Notes: generated by a model from the sequence alone, not told the origin. A stretch of 64,000 nucleotides of DNA from Nematostella vectensis (GCF_932526225.1 NC_064039.1:1054001-1118000); one strand, 5' to 3'; shown: positions 1 to 13,600, counted from the stretch's first letter. Numbers and translations are program-made.

Positions 1-3000
1 TTTTCTCAGTTATTGGCGTCTCCAACATCATTGATGATTGGTCGCGCAAATTGGAGCTTCGTGTTGCTGTCCCTTCCAGACTCACTGACGATAACAAACT
101 TGACGCAGTATCAGTTGAACCACCCGTTAATGCCGTTGATGGACGTCGATAGTCTGTAGATAGTGTCACCGCTACATCACTGAAACGACTAGATGATGCA
201 GATGACAACTGGTCTATGATGAGGGTAGCTGATGACCCAGAGGATGGAACACTTTCAGATGATGACGCTGACGTCAAGACCGTTGTGGTCCTCATTGATG
301 ACGTTGATGGCAAGCTGGATGACGTCATTGTTGTTGGCAGTGATGACGTTGTTGCACTCGATGTTATGATTAGTGATGACGCAAGAGTCCCAGGAGCTGG
401 CGTAGATTGTGATGATGATATCATCATGGGTGAAGACTCTTTTATAACTCTTGACAGAGATGGGCTGGGCTGCAGATAATTTGTCCCTGTAGACATCTCA
501 GGGGTACTCTCTGACGCAGTTAAATGCGCTGTCCTGAACTGCGTTGGATTGATCTCCATAATAGCGGAGGTTATTCCAGACAAACTTAATTGCCTTGTTG
601 AAGTTGTAGAAGCTGAAGATGATGTTAAATTTAGAGAGATTGACTGATGAAATGATGTTGTTATGGCTAGTAAACTCGATGACGGCGACAAGGAAGACGC
701 ATGTACAAATACAGTTAAAGCTGATGAAGGTTTAAATGCTGTCGTCAACGTGTTAAATTTTGATGCAGATGGTTCAGCTGGTTCAAGAATTGCTGTTAAT
801 GATGAAGATGATAACGACGATGGCAATGAAAATGTAGCACCTTGTTTTGACGTATCTAGTCCTAAACTAGTCGTTGTCGAGACCAAGGGGCTTGATAGCG
901 TTGATGTGACGACAGACGAGACACGCATCGTCAGTGTTGACCCAGATAAACTTTCTGCTGTTACAGATGAGAATGAGGTGCTTGATGATCCTATATCCGA
1001 TGAAGGCGACACCCGCTGTGTGACCTCGGTTGTTCCACTCGAAAGAGAAATCGACAAAGTTTCAATTGATAATAATGCTTCTCCAGTGCTTGACAGTGTT
1101 ACTTCAGTCGCTGAGAGCTTGCCTGTCATTAGTTTTGACGATGTCATTAATAATGTCGTTATTCTTGATAAGGTCAAAGCATCATCCAAGAGTAAGGTAC
1201 TTTTGGAGACCGGAGTCGAAACTGTAGTGACTGACAGGCTATATAATAGGGAGTGGAAAGGCGACGGGGCAATTGTTGACGCGACCACCATAGATGTGGA
1301 TGGAGGTGAGACTGATGTTGATGGTGAGAACGCAGATGTTGTTGATGATGACATCATCTCTTCGTTCAGCGTAGTAAGCACGACTTTGGACGAAGCAGAT
1401 AATGATGAAGCCAAAGGGGTTGATAGTGTAAGCTTTTGATCATCTGATGCCGTTAGAGGTGGCAACGCTGTTTGAGTAGTTGATTTTACACCGGGGAGCA
1501 TTGATGACGGTATCGGAGCTGAAGATATTGATAATGTCATGGTCAGTGGTGATGCAGCTTCTTGAACTTGAACTTCAGCAGAAGAACTACTTGGCATTGA
1601 TGTGGCGACTGATTCGTCAACAGGAGAACTACTTGGTACTGGTGTCATGACTGTTGTGTCAAGAGGATAACTATTTGGCATTGATGTCTTGAGTGTTGTG
1701 TCAACAGGAGAACTTCTTGACATGGATGTCGTGACTGTTGTGTCAACAGGAGAACTGCTTGGCGTTGATATCTCGACTCTTGTGTCAACAGGATAATTAC
1801 TTGACATTGATGGCGTGACTTGTGCGTCAACAAAAGAACTACTTGGCATTGATGTCGCAACTGTTGTGTCAACAGGATAACTACTTGACATGGATGTCGT
1901 GACTGTTGTGTCAACAGGAGAACTACTTGGCATTGATATCTCGACTCTTGTGTCAACAGGATAATTACTTGACATTGATGTCGTGACTTGTGCGTCAAGA
2001 GGATAACTACTTGACATGAATGTCTTGACTGTTGTGTCAACAGGAGAACTACTTGACATTGATGTCGCAACTGTTGTGTCAACAGGAGAACTGCTTGGCG
2101 TTGATATCTCGACTCTTGTGTCAACAGGATAATTACTTGACATTGATGGCGTGACTTGTGCGTCAACAAAAGAACTACTTGGCATTGATATCTCGACTGT
2201 TGTGTCAACAGGATAATTACTTGACATTGATGGCGTGACTTGTGCGTCAACAAAAGAACTACTTGGCATTGATGTCGCAACTGTTGTGTCAACAGGATAA
2301 CTACTTGACATGGATGTCGAAACTGTTGCGTCAACAGGAGAACTTTTTGAAATCGATGGTGATGACGATAATGATAATGGAGGTGAGGTCGATGACGATG
2401 ACGCAGGCGATGATAATGATGACAACAAAGATGACGGTGAAAATAACGACGGAGGCACCGATGACGTCGAGGTACTTGTGTTGGACGTACCCAGAATATT
2501 CGTAGCTCTCTTCGATTCCGTTAATTCTATACTTGGTGTCGCTTTTGCCTCTTCTGTTAATGCATCAGCTGATGTGGCAGTCGTGGTTGGTGTTGGTATG
2601 TCTTGACGCGTCGTAGCAGAAGACGTAATAATTATAGTGGACGTTGATGGGCTGTGAGATGATAATGAGGATAATAAAGATGATGATGATGAAAATGATG
2701 CTGATACTGTCGATGATGGTAATAATGACAGAGATGGTGATTCTGATGGTGTTAGTGTTGTTGATAATAATAAAGATGATACTGACAAGGAAAACAATGA
2801 TGATGGTGATAAAGATGATGATGATGATGGTTGTGGGGATGGTGATGTTATGGCTGCCGCTTCTTGATTTGTATGAGATGTTTGTAAGCCATTTGTTGGC
2901 AGGCTGCTAACAGACGTGGTAGCAAATGCTGACAACCGAATGCTTGATGTGGTACCATGAGTTGTTGTGGATAGTTCACTGGATACATTTCCCCCATTTA

Positions 3001-4926
3001 CTGAAAAAGAAGACGTGTGTACCTACCTTAGCACAGAACAATCATATTCAGGTTGATCAGAACATTATATATTGACTGACAAAATGCAACATAACAAAAC
3101 TAAAAACAACACTAAATAGAAATGCAAAACCAAAACATTATATTATAAACAACAGTAAAATCTATAATGAAACCATAAAAACTGAAAATGCAAACTTCTG
3201 ATGCTGCCTGCACTATTTGGGTTAGTATTGTAGGCTGGTATAAAAGCGTAAAAGTCTCATTATTGACAAATATTTGGATTTGGAAGAATTTAAAACATGA
3301 AACAAGTATGAACTTTATTTGGTATAAATAGTTAAGTAAATACAACATAAAAGTATTTTTTGGTACATTATAAGAAATACAGCTATTGAACCATCAATGA
3401 AGGTAAAAGACCGACCAAATTCAACATATACCTATATCTTTACTATTAAAAAATATGAAATCGACCACCAAATAACACACTAAACCCAAGAAAGCCAACG
3501 AAGCGAGGATTAACAATCCACTCTCGTATTCACAAAACCCAACATATGAGCGTGCGATATGGCATGGTTTGAATTTGGTTGTCGATTCCCGCCAAAAACA
3601 TCAGACACAGGGTTCCCAACACGGATATAGGAAAATTTGAAATACTTAAATTTGCGCGGTATTTTAAAGAAAGCGCCTTTTCACATTTTTAATTAATGTT
3701 TACGACGACGCATACTATTCCCCTAAAGCACCAGGAAGCCCAATGAATACATTGAAGGATTGAAATATACCTTTAAAAGTTTTGTACAACAAAGAATTGC
3801 TTTTCGTGAATATTTCACGGGTAACCACTAGTAATAATATAATGACACACTATTTAGATTTCATACCCAGTCTGAAAGGCTTTTTAGCGGCATCTGAGTG
3901 TTCTTAGCATGTCCAAAATGTAAAAAAGAACTAAGACTAAACGATGTTATAAAAATAAATCAAATAAAAATGAGTTTAGTAGTTTAGTTATCATTAATGA
4001 CGATTTTTTAACGTTTCAGGTTGCTACGTAAATTTGTTTTAAGTTTGCGTTCTCCTGTAAAGTTTGTATAAGGTTTTCATATCGGTTTTCAATGAGCTCA
4101 TCAATATTTTATGATAAGACGCTAAACTCCCATTATTATTTCCATTTTACTTTTCTTATTTGTTTTCTTCTCAAATACGTTTTCTATCCTTTTCTGTACT
4201 CATCAAAGCAAACATATTTTCACGATTTTTTCTTGTTTAATAAAAAAAGGAACTTTGTTGCCGATGCAGTTTCCCGAAGCTTGGTGTTCATATATGTGCG
4301 TCCACACAGCAGGAGTTTACAGATCATCTTTATGATTAGCGGGTCATAAATTTTAAGCCTGGGTTTGTAAGCTTAACCTTGAATAAATAGATGTTCTTTC
4401 GACATTAGTTTCCGTTAACACAATCTCTTATAGGCACAATGAAAAATTATGCTTCGAATATGTGGGCTGTAAATAAAACTTTGGATAATGTTATATAAAT
4501 ACATCATATCTGAATTAAGCATACGTAAACTATCAAAGTTTCTTTTTATCTGAAAACGTTTGAATGGTAGCAAGAACGTTTTTGTCCTTATTCCGGTGTT
4601 TTTCTAGGACTGTTTACAAAGCAGGAAGAGAGAAATTAAAATCCCAACAATTACTGTCAGAGGTTCTTTCGACAGGTGAAAAGTAAATCGTCTCAATAGA
4701 CGGGATGAAATTATCAGTGGGAAAACGATTATGTAGTTAACTGTTGGAAATTGTCTGGGAACTTTAGGAAGTTAATCATTAGGCTTAGGCTTAACAAAAA
4801 AGCTGTGCGCGTGTGTGAGTCAGGGTTGATCCTACTAGGTTAATCGGTGTGGTGAATATACTCACCGTTTCCTCCGAGCATCGCATTCCATATTGCAAAT
4901 ACCACAGCAAGGAAAACACAAACCAT
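1..4926 (-). CDS. Ser/Thr-rich mucin-like secreted protein, 5' part (2 exons, runs off left edge)
   Basis: Two exons on the minus strand. Exon 1 (4926 to 4866) starts in a good context (GCC ATG G) and encodes MVCVFLAVVFAIWNAMLGGN, a plausible signal peptide. It ends one base into a codon at a gtgagt donor. Exon 2 begins at 3000 after a cttctttttcag acceptor and supplies the two missing bases, so the phases match. Exon 2 is then open to base 1 with no stop, giving about 1,020 residues in the window. The product is dominated by Ser, Thr, Pro and Ala with few aromatics, as expected of an O-glycosylated mucin stalk, and has about 18 copies of a 14-residue repeat. No known domain is visible; the C-terminus lies outside. 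The frame upstream of the ATG stays hydrophobic for about 10 codons before a TGA, so an upstream exon making this a membrane segment cannot be excluded. The intron 3001-4865 shows nothing recognisable. The pairing of the two exons is inferred. Confidence 0.72.
1570..2345 (-). repeat. Coding 42-bp tandem repeat in the mucin-like exon
   Basis: About 18 imperfect copies of a 42-bp unit, recognisable on the plus strand by 'gtcaacaggagaactacttg'. In the minus-strand reading frame each unit gives 14 residues of the type SSSPVDTTVTTSMP. The unit length is a multiple of three, so copy-number change would not shift frame. Subtypes alternate (SSSPVD, SSYPVD, SSSFVD, SNYPVD), which suggests higher-order duplication of blocks of units. 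Confidence 0.8.
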
Positions 4927-6275
4927 GGCCAAAACCCAAAACAGTCGAAGTATAAGATCCTGTATAGAATCTGCGAATGTTCCAGAGCTTCAATTATCGG
5001 TGTTGCTTCAATCCCACGGTGTTTTGAGCGTTGTTGATGTAGCGAGATCGCGTAGGTTCGAAAATTCAACAAAATGTTCAGTCTTGGAAATTATTCACAA
5101 CTTTGCGCGAGTATCGCCCTTGTTGCGGGATCAGTGTGGTTAGATGCTTCAGCTTGTTTCCATTTAACCCCGGCGCCTGGTCATACCGAAATTGCTGAAT
5201 CTTTGGATTTGCATAACATGTATTTACCCCTCGATGTATGAATCATGGAGTATAAAGCAATAAATCTTGAAAACTTTTGCGTTTAGAAGTTTGTCAATGG
5301 ATATGGCTGACAGTGATTGGTCCGTTTGTCAAAGTCAGAAAACAACTATTCACGCGCAAACCGTAAGTCAAAGCTAACAATCAAACTTGCGCCACGGGCG
5401 CTCCGTTTTCTTTATTATCTGCGGATTGAATTTTTTGCCACACTTGTAATTATTTTCCCAAATCGATCCGATACAAGAATTTGTTTTTTTTTTTCAAATC
5501 CTGGGAACACTGAATTGTAAATTATTCAAGTGTGCTGCAAACCCGAATCATAACAACCAGTAAGAGTGGTTTTGAGACATTTTTTTTATCTAGAAAGCGC
5601 GTATCTACTTTTTCTTGACTAATGTCTCTTTATTCGCTATTTTGTTATTCTAGAAAAACCGACTGAGGGCGTCATTTCCATCGGTGGAGAATCATCGCAA
5701 TCGCAACATACTCGAATGGATTCGGTAAATGAAGCAATACGCTTTTTTAGATGGTTATTTTTAGATTTCTTCACACATAATTTGTATTTCATATTAAATG
5801 AAAACAATTAAGTGTGGCAGAGCGGACCTCTTTAAACCGAATCTATCATACTGCATAAAAGCAAGTGTAAAAAATGAATAACCGGTAGCCGTAAAGCATT
5901 CTGATAATAGAGTTTTAAAAATCCTCCTCGACATTCTGCTTGCCAGCGATGCGCAGTGGATAACCGCGGAAAACTAGACTATAAGCAAATATTTTTTGGA
6001 TCTCGGTGTCCGTTAAATGCAGGTTGTATTGTTTTTTTAACAAACACCTGCTTGTTCCTAAGGCGTCCTTGAAATACAGGTTCTAATGCACACTCATCAT
6101 ACTTAATGTAATAACTTCCGCTTAACGCTTAATGTAACAACACTCGACAATTAATGTAATAACGATGAATTTGGAATGATTTCGAAAGAAAAATTTGCAA
6201 GACAACCAAACTTAGGGTTAGCCGTCTAAGCGTCAAGGGGATGTAACGGGGGGTCATCTAGCGTTGCGTCATCAA

Positions 6276-6374
6276 TGACGTCATCACAAAATACGTATAA
6301 CAATATCTTGAGCTCAAGTTGTCTTGAGGTCAAGAGGGGTCAACAAAAGGAACAGTGACGTCATTAATGACGTA
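6276..6374. promoter_or_regulatory. Paired CRE/ATF-like palindromes
   Basis: TGACGTCA occurs at 6276-6283 and again at 6356-6363, the second followed at once by 'ttaatgacgtaatc', a third near-match. Both sit in loosely similar surroundings (gacgtcat..., then 'ttgag', then 'aagttgtctt'), so the block may be an old duplication of about 80 bp. CREB/ATF/bZIP proteins bind this palindrome. Use as a promoter element for either flanking gene is inference from position only. Confidence 0.4.
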
Positions 6375-6935
6375 ATCATAACAAAAAAATTCGTATTTTG
6401 AGCTACGAAAGTTGAGCTGCGCGACCAAATTTAGGACAAGTTGTCTTTAGGTCAAATTCTGCCGAAAATCTGTCGTCCCTTAGGGCCCTTTAGAAAATCT
6501 ATTTACCGGAAAACTTTCTGTTAAGCCTCGTAGAATTTCCTCTCAAATTAATATTAATAAATAACGTGCTTGAGGTGTTACTAAAGGCCTTTCCTTTTGA
6601 TCGTCTCTAAAATAACGCTGACCAGGAGGGATATTATATTCTAAGAGGACTTTGGGGTTTTGAAGGAATATTTGACGATTAATAAGTTCCTTATCAGATT
6701 CGGAAAGAACCAAGCACTCGAATACAACTAGCCAAGCATATCCGACCATTTGGAGTGCTTGCGAGCAAGTCAATAAACGATCCTTGTCCCAGTCGTGCGC
6801 ACTGTACCCCCACTCTCTCGCTGGTCATGCACACTCACTTTTATACATATATAATATATATACAATATACCTTATTTTGTTTTGTTTTTATCGCACTATT
6901 CGGTTACATGATGGAATCATAAAGAAAGATCTTTT

Positions 6936-7160
6936 CATACGTCAACCGTTCTGTCCAATATAACAACTTGTGTGTGGTATGTGCAACTGGAATCTTCTCC
7001 CTGTTCATACGTCAACCGTTCTGTCCAATATAAGCAATCTGTGTGTGGTATGTGCAACTGGAATCTTCTCCCTGTTCATACGTCAACCGTTCTGTCCAAT
7101 ATAAGCAACTTGTGTGTGGTATGTGCAACTGGAATCTTCTCCCTGTTCATACGTACTAGT
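6936..7160. repeat. 70-bp tandem repeat, three copies plus a partial fourth
   Basis: Three nearly identical units of about 70 bp, each starting 'tcatacgtcaaccgttctg' and ending 'tggaatcttctccctgt'. A fourth copy is truncated after 'tcatacgt' near 7147. The high identity suggests recent duplication. The open frame across it is a by-product of the repeat. Confidence 0.85.
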
Positions 7161-7629
7161 GGTAGCACTAGTGCTTCTATTCACTTACCCAATGACGTAA
7201 GACCAAACGTCACTCAAATTTTAATTTTATCTGTTTCAAACCAGAAATTCAGAATTTCGCATGGTTAAACATAAGCGACTTCAAGAACATCTCCAATTAA
7301 AAGGCCTTCGTAAAGAAGCACCATAAAGGGCGGGGTAATCGGTGTAAAAAAAGATTCATTGTATGCAAGTATGTAAGTAAGTATGCAAAACAGACTGTGG
7401 GACACCCACGGAGCTCATTCCTTGTCAGTATTGCCCTAACAACGAACAGTTGCGAAATCCCTCGATTGGTCACTAGAGATAAACGTATCATGTGTTTCTG
7501 ATTATTTATTAATAGTAGGTGAATTTATGAAGCGCGCATCATTCATCAAAGTCAAAATCCAACGGGTCTCAAGTGGAAAAACAAGCATTTAGAATCGTTC
7601 TCATAAATTTGAAGTCCTTTGAACAAAAC

Positions 7630-10600
7630 ATGGCTTCCATAAGACAAATCGAGGGACTAGCGTTTCTCTTCTACTGCTCTTTATTTGCTCTAGCGAGAGG
7701 TAAGACACAATTTTTCATTCTTAAAACTTTGAAACTTTTTCTTTTAAACTTTTCATTCCTATCTATTTGTGATTAATCCTCATTCTGTGAGTATCATATC
7801 TAGTGTTGCCTGCATAACAAAGTTCACCATTTAACTCTTTGTAAAGTGGGAATAACTTTTTGACTACTTAACACTTCTTTTGAAAAGTTTCTAAAGAATT
7901 CAACTAGGGATGTGACTCTTGCATTATTGATCAGAGCCGTCTGTTCTCAAATCCTGCTATGGCTTCTCCACTTAGTTCTCCATTTAATTGCAGAAGAATA
8001 CCTCTCATTTCACACATTAAGAGTTCTAATATGATATGTAAACGATTCCTTCTTAAATCCCCCTACCCCTTGCTTAGCGCAAAGGAATGCAGTTCGCCTA
8101 ATAAGCTACCATCTCCGTCGATATCTGTCCGGTTTTTCCGTGCCTTTCATGACTTTGATGACACACCAACGCTTTTCTCTTCTTAAGCTATCTCAAAAGC
8201 ACGAAAGAACTCTTGTAAATCAAAATGCAGCATTGAGAAAAACGAAAAATATTTTCACAATCCAGGATTAAAGAAATTCATGAACTTTTTATTTAAAGAT
8301 TAGAACAATTATCTTTCTTAACAAAGCTATGTAATGGATGCATGGAGTACCGTATTTCTAGTATACTATATATTTCATTTTTAAAGACACATATTTTGAA
8401 TATTCAAAAATGTTTCCCAAGAACTTGTCAAAATACGTGGCGATACAAAAAGGCGGTTTACTTAGCATAAAAACTTTAGTACTAAGATGTAGTAGCGAAT
8501 CGAAGCGAAAAGAACTAAGCCTGCGTGTCACTTGGGGCAAATTTCCGTGAGAAAGGGATATGATTTAGCAAGTATCGGAAGTGAACCAGAAGATTCCATT
8601 CTTAGAAGCTTAGAGAGATTTCGATTAATCATCGTAAAGCTTTTGGCATTCCGATGACCTCCTCGCTAACACCCCCGCGATTGATCAAATATTCAGTATA
8701 AGGTATATTCTCAAAGGGTTATTTGCGCGTGTTGGGATTACACCAATGCCGTTACCTTTAATACAACATATATCCAATTTTGAAGTATTTTCTAGAAAAA
8801 AGGCTACCAATAACTTTTGCATGGAAACCATGAAAACGTTCGAGACCAAAAACGCATAACAACAAAACAAAAACAGAACGATTTTTTTTTCTAACCAATA
8901 AAAAACCTTAGAACGAACCAACTTGTTTTTTCTAAACTTGCTCGAATAATTAGATATGTCTATTTAAAGAACGGGTCGCACAGGTAGGCGGCTACTCCTT
9001 TCAGCTTTTCCATTTCCCCTCAGGCCTTCCCCTCAGCTCGATTCCACACACCTCGACCTATAACAGCGCCGTGCTAGCTATGAGCTCTTCAGAGAGAAGA
9101 AATGCATTAAAAGCACAGCTTCGAATATTGTATTCGCTTTCAACATGTTTTGTTATATTATAACCTAAAAATAAACACATTTCATTTTGGCAACGTCCGT
9201 TTATATTAGAAACGCTCTCTCCCTCTCTCTTACTTTAATTTGTGTGTTCATTCGTAAGTGAAACGTTAAGAGAAAATTACGCCTAGGTTTCTGAGATGTA
9301 GTCTCGTTATACGAGATTGATTATTTAATGAGTTCTCTGGAAGCGCCAGATGGCACGCGCCAATAAGAAAGACACTCAAACATATCACTGGAAAGATGAG
9401 AAACGAGGGAGTGAAGGAGACGGTTTAACAAGAACGACTATAATTTTTTTCAGTTTTTTTTTTCTGTCTGTATCTAGTATTTCTCCGCACTATATAAAAT
9501 CCTCGAAATTTCTTAGAGGTGCGAGGGGAGAGGGGAGAGTTCGTTCTAGGAGCCGCGACTAAATAGACCTATCGCAATAGGCGACTTGCAATGTCGCACG
9601 TGCACGCGGCCGCGCTCCTGCTTTTAGCGGCAAGATGACAGAAATAAAAAGCAACTTATTCAGTGCTTGTGAATCAGCCAGACAGTTTTTTCTATCAGAA
9701 AAGCCTAATTTTCGTTAAAAGATTTCATTTGCTTTTGTTGCTCTGGCGAGGTTTGACACTAACTCACGTGGTTTCTAGTGCAAAGGAAGAGGAGAACTGT
9801 TAGTTTTGCGTGATGACACTAATGATAACTTTGAATGTTTAGGGCAAAGTTCCATAACTCCTTCTCCGAGTCCATCGTTCTCACTCAACTCCACAGCTTG
9901 GTACAATGGCACAATGAATAACACCGGTAAGCGAATGGTAGAAGGAGCTACAGTCCGTGTAGTCTACATAGAAGAGACACAAAAGCTGTCGAGTGACTTA
10001 ATGAGAAGTCGCTTCCCCCGGGAGAAAGGGCTGCATTTTCTCAAAAGGGCCGTATCAATCATTAAATATGTTTAGCATCTTTTGCATAAGCAGGTTTCAA
10101 TTTGGGCCAATCTATGAGAAAGTTGGACCTTCCTACCTACAATGGAAGCCCTATTAAGCGGCCTATAAAGGGAGCACTTCCCAAAGTCTCGAAATATTGG
10201 TTACTCGACATTTGCATTTTATAGCGGCTACCACCATTTGAACCATTTAGCTGGTTATTATTTATTGTTATAATTTTACCTCTATTATAAAGCTGCTATT
10301 AAATATCATTACTTGGCTTTATTGGTGAAAAGAAATGATAATAGCAGTGGACATTTCACAGTTTAGAACGTTAACCATAGTATACAAGCGACCCAGACTA
10401 TTCGTGGTGGCTTTTCTTGTCAGGCATTTTGTGCTATTAACTATTATTTTTTTTATTAAGTTAGCCGATTAATAGAGGTACCACTTCATAAATGGCCAAG
10501 AAAACAATACTTTTCTTAGATCCTTCATGCTTTTCTACGCATTTTCCCATTGTGTGGCATACACAGTGGTAATCCCCATCTTAAGAAATTACATTTCTGT

Positions 10601-13600
10601 CCTTGTGCACAGAGAGTTTAAACGCCACGACTGCGATGACCACAACTATTTCCGAAAGTGGAGGGCCTACCAAAACCACAACTTCCGGATCCGGAAGTGA
10701 AGGGTCTACCAAAACCACAACTGCCGGATCCGGAAGTGGAGAGTCTACCACAACCACAACTGTCGGATTCGGAAGTGAAGGGTCTACTACAACCACAACT
10801 ACCGGATCCGGAAGTGGAGGGTCTACCACAAGCACAACTGCCGAATCCGGAAATGAAGGATCTATCACGACCACAACTGCCGGATCCGGAAGTGGAGGAT
10901 CTACCACGACCACAACAGCCGGATCCGGAAGTGGAGGGTCTACCACGACCACAACAGCCGGATCCGGAAGTGGAGGGTCTACCACGACCACAACAGCCGG
11001 ATCCGGAAGTGGAGGGTCTACTACAACCACAACTGCCGGATCCGGAAGTGGAGGGTCTACCACGACCACAACAGCCGGGTCCGGAAGTGGAGGGTCTACC
11101 ACAACCACAACCGCCGGATCCGGAAGTGGAGGGTCTACCACAACCACAACTGCCGGATCCGGAAGTGGAGGGTCTACCACGACCACAACAGCCGGGTCCG
11201 GAAGTGGAGGGTCTACCACGACCACAACAGCCGGGTCCGGAAGTGGAGGGTCTACCACAACCACAACAGCCGGGTCCGGAAGTGGAGGGTCTACCACGAC
11301 CACAACAGCCGGGTCCGGAAGTGGAGGGTCTACCACAACCACAACTGCCGGATCGGGAGGAAGCGGAGGTGGCGGTACCGGTGGCTCCACTGCCATACAG
11401 CCAACTGCAACTGCCTCGGTCCTGGTCTCCACCTCCGTACAAGGTTCCACAATGTCAGCACCTAAGCCTTACACTGAAACCAAGATCAGTTTTGTAACGG
11501 AAGGAAATTTTAAAGCACTCAATGACGAGGTAAGGGGAAAAGGCATTTGTGGAGAAGAGAAGGATGAGGGAGTGGGGAGAAGATTCAGAGAATTGTGAGC
11601 TCAGTTCTTGGTTCTATGGTGAGCTTAGTTCTTGGTTCTATGGTGAGCTTAGTTCTTCGTTTCTGGTGAGCTTAGTTCTTGGTTCTATGGTGAGCTTAGT
11701 TCTTCGTTGTCTGGTGAGCTTAGTTCTTGGTTCTATGGTGAGCTTAGTTCTTGGTTCTATGGTGAGCTTAGTTCTTGGTTCCATGGTGAGCTTAGTTATT
11801 CGTTGTCTGGTGAGCTTAGTTCTTGGTTCTATGGTGAGCTTAGTTCTCCGTTGTCTGGTGAGCTCAGTTCTTGGTTCTATGGTGAGCTTAGTTGTCCGTT
11901 GTCTGGTGAGCTCAGTTCTTGGTTCTATGGTGAGCTTAGTTCTTCGTTGTCTGGTGAGCTCAGTTCTTGGTTCTTTGGTGAGCTTAGTTCTTCGTTGTCT
12001 GGTGACCTCAGTTCTTGGTTCTATGGTGAGCTTAGTTCTTCGTTGTCTGGTGAGCTCAGTTCTTGGTTCTATGGTGAACTTAGTTATCTGGCTCTATGGT
12101 GAGCTTTTAGTTCTTGGTTCTCTGGTGAGCTCAGTTCTTGGTTCTATGGTGAATTTAGTTCTTGGTTCTATGGTGAGATTAGTTCTTGGTTCTATGGTGA
12201 GCTTAGTTTTTGGTTCTATGGTGAATTAAGTTCCTGGTTCTATGGTGAGCTTAGTTCTTCGTTGTCTGGTGAGCTCAGTTCTTTGTTCTATGGTGAGCTC
12301 AGTTCTTGGTTGTATGGTGAGCTTAGTTCTTCGTTGTCTGGTGAGCTCAGTTCTTGGTTCTATGGTGAGCTCAGTTCTTGGTTCTCTGGTGAGCTCAGTT
12401 CTTGGTTGTATAGTGAGCTTAGTTCTTCGTTGTCTGGTGAGCTCAGTTCTTGGTTTTATGGTGAGCTTAGTTCTTGGTTCTCTGGTGAGCTCAGTTCTTG
12501 GTTCTATGGTGAGCTTAGTTCTTCGTTGTCTGGTGAGCTCAGTTCTTGGTTCTATGGTGAGCTCAGTTCTTGGTTGTATGGTGAGCTTAGTTCTTCGTTG
12601 TCTGGTGAGGTCAGTTCTTGGTTCTATGGTGAGCTCAGTTCTTGGTTCTCTGGTGAGCTCAGTTCTTGGTTCTATGGTGAGCTTAGTTCTTCGGTGTCTG
12701 GTGAGCTCAGTTCTTGGTTGTATAGTGAGCTTAGTTCTTCGTTGTCTGGTGAGCTCAGTTCTTGGTTTTATGGTGAGCTCAGTTCTTGGTTCTCTGGTGA
12801 GCTCAGTTCTTGTTTCTATGGTGAGCTTAGTTCTTCGTTGTCTGGTGAGCTCAGTTCTAGGTTGTATAGTGAGCTTAGTTCTTCGTTGTCTGGTGAGCTC
12901 AGTTCTTGGTTTTATGGTGAGCTCAGTTCTTGGTTCTCTGGTGAGCGCAGTTCTTGATTCTATGGTGAGCTTAGTTCTTCGTTGTCTGGTGAGCTCAGTT
13001 CTTGGTTCTATGGTGAATTTAGTTATCTGGCTCTATGGTGAGCTTTTAGTTCTTGGTTCTCTGGTGAGCTCAGTTCTTGGTTCTATGGTGAATTTAGTTC
13101 TTGGTTCTATGGTGAGATTAGTTCTTGGTTCTATGGTGAGCTTAGTTTTTGGTTCTATGGTGAATTTAGTTCCTGGTTCTATGGTGAGCTTAGTTCTTCG
13201 TTGTCTGGTGAGCTCAGTTCTTGGTTGTATGGTGAGCTCAGTTCTTGGTTCTATGGTGAGCTTAGTTCTTCGTTGTCTGGTGAGCTCAGTTCTTCGTTGT
13301 CTGGTGAGCTCAGTTCTTGGTTCTATGGTGAGCTCAGTTCTTGGTTGTATGGTGAGCTTAGTTCTTCGTTGTCTGGTGAGCTCAGTTCTTGGTTCTATGG
13401 TGAGCTCAGTTCTTGGTTCTCTGGTGAGCTCAGTTCTTGGTTGTATAGTGAGCTTAGTTCTTCGTTGTCTGGTGAGCTCAGTTCTTGGTTTTATGGTGAG
13501 CTCAGTTCTTGGTTCTCTGGTGAGCTCAGTTCTTGGTTGTATGGTGAGCTTAGTTCTTCGTTGTCTGGTGAGCTCAGTTCTTGGTTGTATGGTGAGCTTA

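Larger units (their letters stand above)
4927..7629. other. Intergenic region between two divergent mucin-like genes
   Basis: About 2.7 kb separating the minus-strand start at 4926 from the plus-strand start at 7630, so it should hold both promoters. It contains two exact TGACGTCA palindromes, a 70-bp triplication near 6936-7160 and AT-rich stretches. No convincing gene was found. A 76-codon minus-strand frame at 6543-6773 reads smoothly but matches nothing I recognise. Confidence 0.5.

Noticed and set aside
1645-2334. 229-codon minus-strand frame of QQLRHQCQVVLLLT-type repeats
   Set aside because: It lies in the wrong frame of the same 42-bp repeat; the Ser/Thr-rich frame is the one that continues beyond the repeat in both directions.
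216-2910. Asp-rich and Met-rich plus-strand open frames (216-479, 663-1439, 2310-2606, 2644-2910)
   Set aside because: They are the complement of the TCA/TCG serine codons in the minus-strand mucin-like exon. They are broken and have no splice context, while the minus frame is open for 3 kb.
6543-6773. 76-codon minus-strand frame starting MTCSQALQMVGYAW
   Set aside because: It reads like protein, but I recognise no family, and there is no splice context or neighbour to support it. Possibly a transposon relic.
10581-11497. Alternative frames over the 39-bp repeat (PLPDPAVVVVVD, STSGSGCCGRGRP, GLPRPQQPDPEVE)
   Set aside because: The unit is a stop-free multiple of three, so several frames are open by construction. 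Only GSGSGGSTTTTTA joins the SEA domain and signal peptide in frame.
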